Positions 7,962 through 15,323 of a stretch of DNA of 64,000 nucleotides are shown here, piece after piece. The first letter of the stretch is position 1. Every line of letters starts with the position of its first letter. Under the pieces are notes generated by a model. It made no database searches and was not told where the DNA came from. It saw only the letters and a list, made by a program, of their open reading frames with translations. This DNA comes from Actinoplanes aureus (GTDB lineage: Bacteria > Actinomycetota > Actinomycetes > Mycobacteriales > Micromonosporaceae): contig NZ_JADQTO010000014.1 of the NCBI RefSeq assembly GCF_015704865.1, forward strand, positions 21,104 through 85,103, read 5' to 3'. The translations under genes were made by a program, and so were the position numbers.

Positions 7962-8113
7962 GATATAGCTTTCTCGATTGACCAGGCACCGGCTGACCAG
8001 CAATTCCTCCGTTACGGCGGACCTGGGTAGGCCGAACTGGTGACTGACGGGCCACTTTGGTGTACGCAGCGTATTGATACCGTCGCGTATCGAAGTTTTT
8101 CGCACCACAGACG

Positions 8114-8143
8114 GAAAGAGGCATAGCTCGTGAAGCCTCTTTC
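8114..8143. other. Hairpin GAAAGAGGC-N12-GCCTCTTTC in divergent intergenic region
   Basis: Perfect 9-bp inverted repeat in the 290-base gap between the divergent neprosin-like and cysteine dioxygenase genes. It may be an operator or an RNA hairpin in one of the leaders. No U-tract follows on either strand, so I do not call it a terminator. Confidence 0.35.
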
Positions 8144-8208
8144 GGGTACGGCCGCCGCCCGATATCGAATTCGCGAAACCGGAACCATCCGACGCGATCG
8201 TGTGGTAA

Positions 8209-8229
8209 AACCTATCAAGCCCATAGGTT
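8209..8229. promoter_or_regulatory. Operator-like palindrome AACCTAT-N7-ATAGGTT upstream of cysteine dioxygenase
   Basis: Perfect 7-bp arms with a 7-base spacer, AT-rich against the local background, 22 bases before the dioxygenase ATG. Its position would overlap a promoter. A regulator responding to cysteine or sulfur supply is a reasonable guess; the protein is unknown. Confidence 0.5.
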
Positions 8230-8251
8230 ATGTATGTCAGTTGGAGTCGTC

Positions 8252-8725
8252 ATGCCCCTCGCCGAGGTCCGCCTCGATCACCTCGCCATCGCCCGGCAGT
8301 TCGGCGACGCAGCCGACCGGTGGCCGGTGGCGCCCCGCTTCGATCCCGTCGAGCGGTGGTACCACCGTCTGGCCAGCGCCGAGGACCACGAGGTCTGGCT
8401 GCTCACCTGGCTACCCGGGCAGACGACCGAGATCCACGACCACGGCGGTTCGGCAGGCGCGTTCCACGTGTACGGCGGCACACTGACCGAGGACACCGTG
8501 ACCACCGGTGGCTCCGGTGCTCCCCGGATCGTCTCCCGCGAGCTGGGTGAGGGCGCCGGGCGGCGGTTTGGCAGCCACCACATCCACCGGATCGTCAACC
8601 GCTCGGACCGGCCGGCGATCAGCATCCACGTCTACGGGCCGGCCCTGACCACCATGACCAAGTACCGGATCGGCCCGGCGGGTCTGGAAGTGCTCACCGT
8701 CGAGCGAGCCGGTGCGCAGTGGTGA
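8252..8725 (+). CDS. Type I cysteine dioxygenase (cupin)
   Basis: A 157-aa thiol dioxygenase. The cupin iron ligands are H62 and H64 (TEIHDHGGSAGAF) and a third His in SHHIHRIVN (109-112). Such enzymes oxidise L-cysteine to cysteine sulfinate with O2 and Fe(II). I start at ATG 8252 because GGAG (8243-8246) is correctly spaced; an in-frame ATG at 8234 is possible. The stop overlaps the start of a rhodanese gene, so the two are co-translated and probably handle excess cysteine or sulfane sulfur together. A palindrome at 8209-8229 may be their operator. Confidence 0.88.
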   Translation: MPLAEVRLDHLAIARQFGDAADRWPVAPRFDPVERWYHRLASAEDHEVWLLTWLPGQTTEIHDHGGSAGAFHVYGGTLTEDTVTTGGSGAPRIVSRELGEGAGRRFGSHHIHRIVNRSDRPAISIHVYGPALTTMTKYRIGPAGLEVLTVERAGAQW

Positions 8726-9129
8726 CCGCGGCACCTGCCGGCTCCCGGGGCATCGCCGAGATCCTGGCCGACGCGCGTACCCGGCTGCGACGCCTGGGCC
8801 CGGCCGAGACGGACGCCGCGATGCGCGACGGCGCGATCCTGGTGGACATCCGCCCGGCCGCCCAGCGTGCCGAGTTCGGTGAGATCCCCGGTGCGGTGGT
8901 GATCGAGCGCAACGTCCTGGAGTGGCGCCTGGACCCGCGGTCCGACGCCCGGCTTCCGTTCGCGAACGACTACGGGCTGGCCGTGATCGTCACCTGCCAG
9001 GAGGGCTACACCAGCAGCCTGGCCGCCTCCGCGCTGCAGGACCTGGGACTGCACCGGGCCACCGACCTGGCCGGTGGCTTCGCCGCCTGGCGGGACGCCG
9101 GCCTGCCCACCACCGGCGGCGGCCGCTAG
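8722..9129 (+). CDS. Rhodanese-like sulfurtransferase
   Basis: About 135 aa, a single rhodanese domain: DGAILVDIRPAAQR (CH2A-like), GAVVIERNVLEWR, and the active-site loop CQEGYT with the persulfide-forming Cys (VIVTCQEGYTSS), ending GGFAAWRDAGLP. GTG 8722 overlaps the dioxygenase stop (GTGA); another GTG is at 8719. The pair thiol dioxygenase plus rhodanese suggests cysteine or persulfide detoxification in the cytoplasm. The stop codon overlaps that of the convergent lipoprotein gene. Confidence 0.88.
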   Translation: MTAAPAGSRGIAEILADARTRLRRLGPAETDAAMRDGAILVDIRPAAQRAEFGEIPGAVVIERNVLEWRLDPRSDARLPFANDYGLAVIVTCQEGYTSSLAASALQDLGLHRATDLAGGFAAWRDAGLPTTGGGR

Positions 9130-9689
9130 AGCGGGTAGACGATGCCGGAGCGGCCGCTGTAAAGGTGCCGGGTGCCGTCGCGCTCGTGGCCGGTGTCCGG
9201 CGCGTCCAGCCAGACGATGTAGGCCGCGCCCGACTCCAGGCCGGTGATCGTGGTGGTCATGCTGCAACCGGTGCCGGCCGCGACGGTCTTCCAGACCGGC
9301 TCCGGCTGGGCACCGGAGACCAGGGCCTGCGGTACGGCGGTCACCCGGTAGCCGGAGTCGTACTGGGTCGGCCATTCGACCTTGAGCGAGCCGGCGCCCG
9401 GAGTCACCTCGACCGGGATCATCACCTTCTCGGTGCGTGGCCAGATCCTGGTGCAGTTCGGATCCGGGCTGGGCGCCGCGGCCGTGACGTCCGGCGACGG
9501 AGCGGCCGACCGGCCCCGCGACGGGACCGGGCTGGGCGTCGCCTCACCCACCTCGACCAGCATCCAGGGCTCACCGGCGCCCTCGACTCCCGGCGAGGAG
9601 CCCGGCGTGTCACCGACACCGAGAGCGGCGCAGCCGCCGAGCCCCAGCGAGAGTACGGCCAGAGCGATCGCGGTCCTGGTATGGCGCAT
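9126..9689 (-). CDS. Small lipoprotein with a fibronectin-III-like domain
   Basis: A 187-aa secreted lipoprotein: basic N-terminus, hydrophobic core and lipobox L-G-G-C with the lipidated Cys at residue 20. A Pro/Ser-rich linker (about 25-75) leads to a beta-rich C-terminal half with FnIII-like features (VEWPTQYDSGYRVTAV, TTITGLESGAAYIVWLDA). No catalytic motif is seen; it is probably a cell-surface binding or structural protein. It is convergent with the rhodanese gene, their stop codons overlapping by 4 bases. Confidence 0.7.
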   Translation of the reverse strand: MRHTRTAIALAVLSLGLGGCAALGVGDTPGSSPGVEGAGEPWMLVEVGEATPSPVPSRGRSAAPSPDVTAAAPSPDPNCTRIWPRTEKVMIPVEVTPGAGSLKVEWPTQYDSGYRVTAVPQALVSGAQPEPVWKTVAAGTGCSMTTTITGLESGAAYIVWLDAPDTGHERDGTRHLYSGRSGIVYPL

Positions 9690-9720
9690 GCTTCCTGGAT
9701 CGACCGGCGCTCCGCCGGCC

Positions 9721-10101
9721 TTAGGAGCCGGCCGGGAGCAGGCGATGGCCGGCCATCTCGAGTTCGCCGTCGTACACGGTCACCGGGGTGTTCAGCCCGG
9801 AGTCGTCGCGGAGCAGCATGGACACGCCGTCGATCTGGTAGGTGCCCCGGGCCGGCCGGCGGCGGCCGGCGACCGCACCGGCATAGGTGCCGTCGGAGCG
9901 GAGCTGGAGCCGGACCACGCCGTCGGTGCTGCGCCAGGCTCCGGCCACGGCCGCTCCGGTCACCACCTTCGGGCGGCTCGCCGGCAGCGACGTTCCGGAG
10001 TCGGCCGCCCCGCCCATGGCGATGGCGAGCAACGCTGTGGAGTCGAGCACAGTGGTGTCGAGCACAGTCGCGTCGGCGCAGGCTTGGCTGAGAGAGGTCA
10101 T
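9721..10101 (-). CDS. Atu4866-like small beta-rich protein
   Basis: A 126-aa protein resembling the Atu4866 family: VAGAWRSTDGVVRLQLRSDGTYAG, GTYQIDGVSMLLRDDSG and TVYDGELEMAGHRL form a short antiparallel beta module. Function is unknown in the family. There is no signal peptide. I start at ATG 10101, preceded by GGAG 3-4 bases away (tight); the frame is open to 10206. An internal near-repeat (GTCGAGCACAGT twice, about 10041-10071) encodes a Val-Leu-Asp-Thr/Ser run. Confidence 0.6.
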   Translation of the reverse strand: MTSLSQACADATVLDTTVLDSTALLAIAMGGAADSGTSLPASRPKVVTGAAVAGAWRSTDGVVRLQLRSDGTYAGAVAGRRRPARGTYQIDGVSMLLRDDSGLNTPVTVYDGELEMAGHRLLPAGS

Positions 10102-10218
10102 CTTCTCCGGCTCCGGGGGTCGGTCGGGGTCAGCCCCTTCCTTCGGTCTCCAGAGCTCGGAGCGCAGAGGTTCCTGAGTTGCGAACGGGTGCGATTCGGG
10201 AAGCACCCGGATGCGCCC

Positions 10219-10821
10219 TCAGTCGCTGCTCGCCCTCAGCGCCGCCGTGACGGCCGCTGCCAGCTTCTCCAGGTCGTCGTCGCCCAGCGGCTGCCGCGCG
10301 ACGGCCAGACGCCAGTAGAGCGGGCCGAGGATCAGGTCCACTGCGAGGTCCGCGTCGGTGTCCTCGGGCAGCTCGCCGCGAGCGACGGCCTGGCCCACCA
10401 GTTTCTCGCCGACCGCCTGCTGATGGGTGCGGAGCGCCCGTTGCAGGGTCTCGGCGATCTGCGGATTGCGGGCCGCCTCGGCCATCAGGTCCGGGATGAT
10501 CTGCGAGGCGATGCGATGTTGCAACGCCCGGCTCACGATCATCATGAGGAGCTCGAGATCGCCGGCGAAGCTGCCAGTGTCGGGGAGCGGAACCTTCCGC
10601 TCCGCCACGTCCGAGATGATCTCCAGAACCATCTCGAGCTTGTTGCTCCACCGCCGGTAGATCGCGGTCTTGCCGACCCCCGCGCGGCGGGCCACCGCCT
10701 CGATGGACAATCGGCCGTAACCGACTTCCGCCAACTCGTTCATGACCGCGGTGCGGATCGCCACGGTGATGTCGCCTCGGAGCACCGCCGCTCCGGCAGG
10801 TGCGCGCTTTACTGTCGCCAC
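10219..10821 (-). CDS. TetR-family transcriptional regulator
   Basis: A 200-aa TetR/AcrR regulator. The N-terminal HTH (about 25-68) reads LSIEAVARRAGVGKTAIYRRWSNK; the C-terminal ligand domain is all-helical and specific to no known ligand. GTG 10821 lies 6 bases after a TATAGT -10 box, so the transcript is likely leaderless. It is divergent from the ABC exporter genes beginning at 11010 and could regulate itself and them through TAACGGT repeats at 10832-10851. Confidence 0.9.
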   Translation of the reverse strand: MATVKRAPAGAAVLRGDITVAIRTAVMNELAEVGYGRLSIEAVARRAGVGKTAIYRRWSNKLEMVLEIISDVAERKVPLPDTGSFAGDLELLMMIVSRALQHRIASQIIPDLMAEAARNPQIAETLQRALRTHQQAVGEKLVGQAVARGELPEDTDADLAVDLILGPLYWRLAVARQPLGDDDLEKLAAAVTAALRASSD

Positions 10822-10827
10822 ACGGTC

Positions 10828-10851
10828 ACTATAACGGTACGACGTAACGGT
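10828..10851 (-). promoter_or_regulatory. tetR promoter (-10 TATAGT) with TAACGGT direct repeats
   Basis: TATAGT (10828-10833, minus strand) is 6 bases before the GTG start. Two TAACGGT copies (10832-10838 and 10845-10851) are 13 bases apart and flank a small TACG-T-CGTA palindrome, so a TetR dimer bound here would block the promoter. Autoregulation is inferred. Confidence 0.5.
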
Positions 10852-11009
10852 TGCGTTCCGCCGTTTGGTCAGCTACCGTCTACATACACGTCGATACGAA
10901 CCCGTTCCATCGGTGTCGGTGGGTGCCTGTCATGCTGCTAGCTGTGTTCTCGCGCAAGTCACCGGAACCCGCTGCCTCCTACGGGCCGACAAGATCGGAG
11001 CACCACCCC

Positions 11010-11906
11010 ATGCCAGAGACGGCGGTCGCCGACACCGGCGCCGGGCTCTCTCTCAAGGAGCTGGCCCGGCGACACGGCCTGAGTGCATCGGGACGGCTGC
11101 CCAGCCTCCCGGAGTACACCCGGTATCTGTGGTCCTACCGGCACTTCATCCGCGCGCACTCGAGCGCCCGGACGAGCTCGGCACTGGGCCACACCAGGCT
11201 CGGCATGCTGTGGCAGGTCCTCACTCCGATGATCAACGCCGCGGTCTACTACGTGATCTTCGGCGTGATCCTGGGCGGCCGGAACGGTGTCGACAACTTC
11301 ATCGCGTACCTCTGCGCCGGCGTCTTCGTCTTCGGCTTCACCCAGGCCGTGGTGGGGCAGGGCAGCAACGCGATCACCGGCAACCTCGGCCTGATCCGGG
11401 CTCTGCACTTCCCGCGGGGCAGCCTGCCGCTGTCGGTGGTCCTGGTGGAGGTCCGCAACTACGTCGTGGCGCTGTTGGTGCTGATGGGGATCGTGCTGCT
11501 CACCGGTGAGCCGATCACCCCGCAGTGGCTGCTGCTCATCCCGGTGGTGTTCCTGCACTCGATCTTCAACACCGGCCTGACGATGTTCATGGCCCGCTTC
11601 GGCTCCAAGGTCCGCGACATCAAGCAGCTGATCCCGTTCATCATGCGGTTCTGGCTGTACGGGTCGGCAGTGCTCTACCCGGTGACCCTGTTCGAGCAGC
11701 ACCTCGACGGCTGGGCGCTCGCCCTGGTCGAGGCGAATCCGCTGCTCATCTTCATCGAGCTGACGCGGCACTCGCTGATGGAGGACGTCCCGCTGGCCGG
11801 TAACCCGACCCTGCTCTGGATCCAGGCGGTCGTCTGGACCGTCGTGGTGAGCATCGGCGGCTACATCTACTTCTGGCGCGGAGAGAAGGGCTACGGCCGT
11901 GGCTGA
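11010..11906 (+). CDS. ABC-2 type polysaccharide/teichoic-acid export permease
   Basis: A 298-aa permease of the TagG/Wzm/RfbD type. The N-terminal cytoplasmic part (EYTRYLWSYRHFIRAHSSARTSSA) is followed by six hydrophobic segments (for example MINAAVYYVIFGVILGG, FIAYLCAGVFVFGFTQAV, YVVALLVLMGIVLL, LLLIPVVFLHSIFNTGLTMF). The partner ATPase overlaps its 3' end by 8 bases. The family exports lipid-linked cell-wall glycopolymers. I start at ATG 11010 with GGAG 9 bases upstream, rather than earlier in-frame codons that lie in the divergent promoter region. Confidence 0.88.
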   Translation: MPETAVADTGAGLSLKELARRHGLSASGRLPSLPEYTRYLWSYRHFIRAHSSARTSSALGHTRLGMLWQVLTPMINAAVYYVIFGVILGGRNGVDNFIAYLCAGVFVFGFTQAVVGQGSNAITGNLGLIRALHFPRGSLPLSVVLVEVRNYVVALLVLMGIVLLTGEPITPQWLLLIPVVFLHSIFNTGLTMFMARFGSKVRDIKQLIPFIMRFWLYGSAVLYPVTLFEQHLDGWALALVEANPLLIFIELTRHSLMEDVPLAGNPTLLWIQAVVWTVVVSIGGYIYFWRGEKGYGRG

Positions 11907-12672
11907 GACCGAACGCGTTCCCACCGTCATCTCGGACAACGCCCATGTGATCTACCAGGTGCACGGCTCGTCGGGACCGGGCAACAACAGCCCGCTGGCC
12001 AGCCTCAAGCGGCTGGTGACCAACACCAAGGCGGCGAACGTACGCGAGGTGCACGCCGTCAAGGGCGTCAGCTTCGTGGCGTACCGGGGTGAGGCGATCG
12101 GTCTGATCGGCAGCAACGGTTCGGGCAAGTCGACCCTGCTGCGCGCGGTCGCCGGCCTGCTCCCGGTCGCCAAGGGCAAGATCTACGCGGCCGGCCAGCC
12201 CTCGCTGCTGGGCGTGAACGCGGCGCTGATGAACGATCTGCCCGGCGAGCGCAACGTCGAGCTGGGCTGCCTGGCGATGGGCATGTCCCCGGCCGAGGTG
12301 AAGGCGAAGAAGGACGACATCATCGCGTTCTCCGGCATCAACGAGCGGGGCGACTTCTCCTCGCTGCCGATGCGGACCTACTCCTCCGGCATGGCCGCGC
12401 GCCTCAAGTTCTCCATCGCCGCCGCGAAGCAGCACGACGTCCTGCTCATCGACGAGGCGCTGGCCACCGGCGACGCGAAGTTCCGCCGCCGCAGTGAGCA
12501 GCGGGTGCGTGAGCTACGCGCTCAGGCCGGCACGGTGTTCCTGGTGAGCCACAGCGAGCAGTCGATCCGGGACACCTGCGACCGCTGCATCTGGCTCGAG
12601 TCGGGTCTGATCCGGGCCGACGGCCCGACCGAGGACGTGCTGCGGGAGTACGAGGCCTTCGCTCGCAAGTAA
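11899..12672 (+). CDS. ABC transporter ATP-binding protein for polysaccharide export (TagH/Wzt type)
   Basis: A 257-aa nucleotide-binding subunit. Walker A is GSNGSGKST, the signature is YSSGMAARLKF, Walker B is DVLLIDEALATGD and the H-loop is LVSHS. The YSSGM signature and the DEALATGD box mark the TagH/Wzt/RfbB exporter group. The start GTG 11899 overlaps the permease gene. It has no C-terminal glycan-binding domain, so it probably exports a finished polymer without terminal-group recognition. The stop TAA lies in the loop of a strong terminator. Confidence 0.92.
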   Translation: MAETERVPTVISDNAHVIYQVHGSSGPGNNSPLASLKRLVTNTKAANVREVHAVKGVSFVAYRGEAIGLIGSNGSGKSTLLRAVAGLLPVAKGKIYAAGQPSLLGVNAALMNDLPGERNVELGCLAMGMSPAEVKAKKDDIIAFSGINERGDFSSLPMRTYSSGMAARLKFSIAAAKQHDVLLIDEALATGDAKFRRRSEQRVRELRAQAGTVFLVSHSEQSIRDTCDRCIWLESGLIRADGPTEDVLREYEAFARK

Positions 12673-12688
12673 GGCCTCGTACCTCCCG
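12643..12688. terminator. Bidirectional terminator embracing the ABC-exporter stop codon
   Basis: CGGGAG-TACGAGGCCTT (12643-12659) pairs with AAGGCCTCGTACCTCCCG (12671-12688) with a single one-base bulge, an 11-base loop holding the start of the TAA stop. It separates the exporter operon from the convergent secreted-protein gene (stop 12697). Confidence 0.75.
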
Positions 12689-12696
12689 CCGCGCAC

Positions 12697-13743
12697 TCAG
12701 TTGACCGAGAGATGCACGTGGTTGGTGTGGTCGCTGGACGGGTCACCACCCGCCCCGCTGTACGACTTCCAGCCACTGCTCGGCAGCCAGATCCGGCGGA
12801 ACCAGATCACGTAGAGCACCTGCAACTCGTCGGCGTTGTTGATGAAGTAGTTCGCCAGGTTGTTGCCGTAGGTCTTGTCGCCACCCGTGGCATCGCCGCC
12901 GAAGGTGTTCTTCTCGGCGGAGAAGTCACAGGCCCGGCCCTTCGGATGCTCACCGCTGTTCTGCTCGCGGAAGCACCGCGTGAACCGGGTGAACCCGTCC
13001 TGCCTTGCCTGCTTGAGCGCGTGCAGCATGCGCGGCGTGAGACAGCCGCTGGTGGTCGGGTCGCCCTCGGTGCAACCGCCGCCGCCGCTCGGCGCCGGGT
13101 CGGCCGAGGCGCTGCCTCCGCCGCTGCTGCTGCCGCCGCCGTCGCCGGGCTCGGAGGCGTCCTCGCCCTGGTTCGCCGCCTTGAGCGCGGTCTCCGCCTG
13201 AGCCTTCCGCTTGGCCATCACGTTGACCTGCTTCTGCTCGTCACGGACCGCCGCGTCGATGGCGATCTTGGCGCGCTGCTGAGCCTCGCGGGTGTTCTTC
13301 AGGTCGGCGATCGCCGCGTTCTGCTGCGCTGCCACCGTGGCGAGCGTTTCGGCCCGGTCCAGGAAGGTGTCGGTGGAGTTCGCGGTGATCAGGGCGGACA
13401 TCGGGCCGAGCCGGCCCGAGGTGTACGCCTGCTGCGCGATCTCGTCCAGGGCCTTCTGCTGCGGACCGAGGGAGGCGTCGAGCCGCTTCAGCTCCGCGGC
13501 CAGATCGGCCTGCCGCTGCTTGGACTTCTTCAGCTTGGCCTTGGCGTCGACGAAACCGCTGGAGGCCGCTTCGAGTTGTTCGATGAGGGACTTGGAACCG
13601 CCCTCACCGTCGTCGCCGGTGTCGCCCGGCGCAGCGAGGGGATGGGGGGCAGCGGTGGCCGGCGTCGCCGCGACGGCCAGCCCGCACACGGCGACGAGCA
13701 GCGCCATCAACGCTGCTAATCGCCGCGCAGTCGAATCCTGCAC
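12697..13743 (-). CDS. Secreted coiled-coil protein with M15-peptidase-like C-terminal domain (ARB_07466-like), paralog A
   Basis: About 348 aa. A signal peptide (RRLAALMALLVAVCGLAVAATPATA) leads to a long Ala/Lys/Gln-rich coiled coil (about 45-190), a Gly/Ser-rich linker (GDGGGSSSGGGSASAD) and a C-terminal domain. That domain has HPKGRACDF and DHTNHVHLSV, matching the H-x6-D...H zinc-ligand pattern of M15 DD/LD-carboxypeptidases, plus four cysteines (GCTE, SGC, RCF, ACD). A peptidoglycan hydrolase or wall-binding role outside the cell is likely but unproven. I prefer GTG 13743: AGGA is 7 bases upstream, whereas ATG 13749 abuts the Shine-Dalgarno. A c-di-AMP-type riboswitch precedes it. Confidence 0.82.
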   Translation of the reverse strand: MQDSTARRLAALMALLVAVCGLAVAATPATAAPHPLAAPGDTGDDGEGGSKSLIEQLEAASSGFVDAKAKLKKSKQRQADLAAELKRLDASLGPQQKALDEIAQQAYTSGRLGPMSALITANSTDTFLDRAETLATVAAQQNAAIADLKNTREAQQRAKIAIDAAVRDEQKQVNVMAKRKAQAETALKAANQGEDASEPGDGGGSSSGGGSASADPAPSGGGGCTEGDPTTSGCLTPRMLHALKQARQDGFTRFTRCFREQNSGEHPKGRACDFSAEKNTFGGDATGGDKTYGNNLANYFINNADELQVLYVIWFRRIWLPSSGWKSYSGAGGDPSSDHTNHVHLSVN

Positions 13744-13761
13744 AGGCATTTCCTTCCGTCG

Positions 13762-13878
13762 GCCGCCGACCGGGTTAGCTGACGGGTTCGGGACGAAGGA
13801 AATCCCTACCGCATTCGCGGATTCACCCCGGAGAAATGTGGTTCCCCGGCTCGCCGCAACGGGCGATTAGGCGGCGGT
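13762..13878 (-). promoter_or_regulatory. c-di-AMP riboswitch (ydaO/yuaA type) upstream of paralog A
   Basis: Read on the minus strand, the element has the hallmark blocks GCCGGGGAACCA, GGGGTGAATCCG, CGGTAGGG, then CCCGAACCCGTCAGCTAACC followed by CGGTCGGCGG, closed by a GCC-rich 5' strand (near 13871-13878). These blocks match the conserved core I know for actinobacterial ydaO/yuaA leaders, which switch off cell-wall hydrolase genes when c-di-AMP binds. The almost identical element upstream of the divergent paralog shows compensating changes in its hairpins, which supports an RNA structure. Confidence 0.85.
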
Positions 13879-14096
13879 CCCCGGGTGGGAACCGGATCCG
13901 ACCATACCGACTACATCGACAGATCGACAGTTCTCGTACGCTCGGCTATTACCTGAACACGGCACGTGATTCGATTACAGAAAGTCGTTGTCCGGTAACT
14001 CTTTTTGTAGTTCCGTGGGTCCTGATGCACGGCGATATCTCGGGTAAACTGGCCGCCGGTCCTGCCAGGACGGCACCGCCCCCGAGTTGCCGGCAG
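13879..14096. promoter_or_regulatory. Shared promoter region between two divergent riboswitches
   Basis: This 218-base stretch holds no gene. It must contain both promoters. A candidate plus-strand -10 is TAAACT near 14045-14050, about 50 bases before the riboswitch core. The segment is richer in A/T than its surroundings (for example CTCTTTTTGTAG near 13999-14010). I see no clear -35 boxes or shared operator. Confidence 0.45.
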
Positions 14097-14210
14097 GCCG
14101 CCGCCCAATCGTCGAAAGGCGAGCCGGGGAACCAGGTCACTGGGGTGAATCCGCTTTACGCGGTAGGGATTGCTTCCGTCCCGAACCCGTCAGCTAACTC
14201 GGTCGGCGGT
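14097..14210 (+). promoter_or_regulatory. c-di-AMP riboswitch (ydaO/yuaA type) upstream of paralog B
   Basis: The element starts with a GGCCGCC strand (14096-14102) that can pair with GGCGGT at its end (14205-14210). Conserved blocks are GCCGGGGAACCA (14123-14134), GGGGTGAATCCG (14142-14153), CGGTAGGG (14161-14168) and CCCGAACCCGTCAGCTAAC (14180-14198). The hairpins CCGC-loop-GCGG and GGGA-loop-TCCC keep their pairing but differ in loop sequence from the divergent copy. The gene's AAGGAA Shine-Dalgarno follows the element closely, so either transcription or initiation could be controlled. Confidence 0.87.
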
Positions 14211-14232
14211 GACAAGGAAGGAACAACTGTTG

Positions 14233-15261
14233 ATGACCGCAAGTCCCCGCCGGTGGCTGACGTTTGCCCTGGCACCGCTCGTGGCCGTTGCGCTGTTCGT
14301 GGCACCCGTCACAATGGCGTCCGCGGCTCCCGGTGGCAGTACACCGACTGCCGAGGACGAGGAAGACGCCCTGATGTCGGACCTGATGGAGTCGACGAAC
14401 CGTCGCTTCGTCAACGCGAAGGCTGCCGTCACCGTGTCCCGGAAGAACCAGAAGAAGCTGGCCGCCGACATGGCGGCCGCCGAGGCCCGGCGCGACGTCC
14501 TCATTCCCGAGGTCAACTCGATCGCCCGGCAGCAGTACCAGACCGGCGACCTCAGCGCCGTCGGCTTCCTGCTCAACGCCAGCACGTCGGACGATTTCAT
14601 GAGCAAGGCGATCTCCCTGGAGGAGATCAACCGGTTGCACGACGGAAAGCTGCGCGAGCTCAACCAGGCGATCGCCACGGTCACCGAGAAGAAGACCGCG
14701 CTCGACGCCGAGGTCAAGAACGAGCAGCAGCAGCTGACCGCGCTGGCCAAGCAGAAGTCCGCCGCCGAGAAACAGATCGACCTGCTGGGCGGCTCGACCG
14801 GCATCAACCGGACCATCAACGAAGGCCTGGTCGACGCCAAGTCGAAGGAAGCCGCCCCGGCTCCGCGCAACGCCAACGGCGGGTTCTCCGCCGAGGGGTG
14901 CACCGAGCGGGACGAGACCACCAGCGGCTGTGTGACCAAACGCACTCTGCACATGTACAAGGAAGTGCGCAAGGCCGGCTTCAAACGCTTCGTCGGCTGT
15001 CACCGCAACGGCGGACCGTTCGAGCATCCCAAGGGCCGGGCCTGCGACTGGTCCCTGCAGAAGAGCGGCTTCTCCTCGGCGGACAGCACCGACGAGATGA
15101 AGTACGGCAACAACCTGACCGCGTTCCTGGTGCGCAACGCCGACCGTCTCGGCATCTACTACGTCATCTGGTACAAGCAGATCTGGTTCCCGGCGACCGG
15201 CTGGGATTCGTACAGCGGGGTCAGTGACCACACCGACCACGTCCACGTCTCGATGCTCTAG
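14233..15261 (+). CDS. Secreted coiled-coil protein with M15-peptidase-like C-terminal domain (ARB_07466-like), paralog B
   Basis: A 342-aa paralog of the product encoded at 12697-13743. It has a signal peptide (WLTFALAPLVAVALFVAPVTMASA), a charged coiled coil (about 40-190) and the same C-terminal domain with HPKGRACDW, DHTDHVHVSML and the four-cysteine pattern (GCTE, SGC, GCH, ACD). The His-Asp-His set fits the M15 zinc site, so murein hydrolysis is plausible; coiled-coil N-termini also occur in RipA- or FtsX-controlled hydrolases. It lacks paralog A's Gly-rich linker. ATG 14233 follows AAGGAA at 14216-14221. It is controlled by a c-di-AMP-type riboswitch and ends before a strong terminator. 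Confidence 0.82.
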   Translation: MTASPRRWLTFALAPLVAVALFVAPVTMASAAPGGSTPTAEDEEDALMSDLMESTNRRFVNAKAAVTVSRKNQKKLAADMAAAEARRDVLIPEVNSIARQQYQTGDLSAVGFLLNASTSDDFMSKAISLEEINRLHDGKLRELNQAIATVTEKKTALDAEVKNEQQQLTALAKQKSAAEKQIDLLGGSTGINRTINEGLVDAKSKEAAPAPRNANGGFSAEGCTERDETTSGCVTKRTLHMYKEVRKAGFKRFVGCHRNGGPFEHPKGRACDWSLQKSGFSSADSTDEMKYGNNLTAFLVRNADRLGIYYVIWYKQIWFPATGWDSYSGVSDHTDHVHVSML

Positions 15262-15276
15262 CCGTCAGACGAACGA

Positions 15277-15311
15277 GAACGGCCCCCGACCTTGAAGGTC
15301 GGGGGCCGTTC
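15277..15311. terminator. Strong bidirectional terminator between paralog B and the GH65 gene
   Basis: GAACGGCCCCCGACCTT and AAGGTCGGGGGCCGTTC form an essentially perfect 15-17-bp stem with a minimal loop, located 15 bases after the stop of paralog B and 12 bases before the stop of the convergent GH65 gene. Confidence 0.92.
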
Positions 15312-15323
15312 CGTGTCGCGGGC

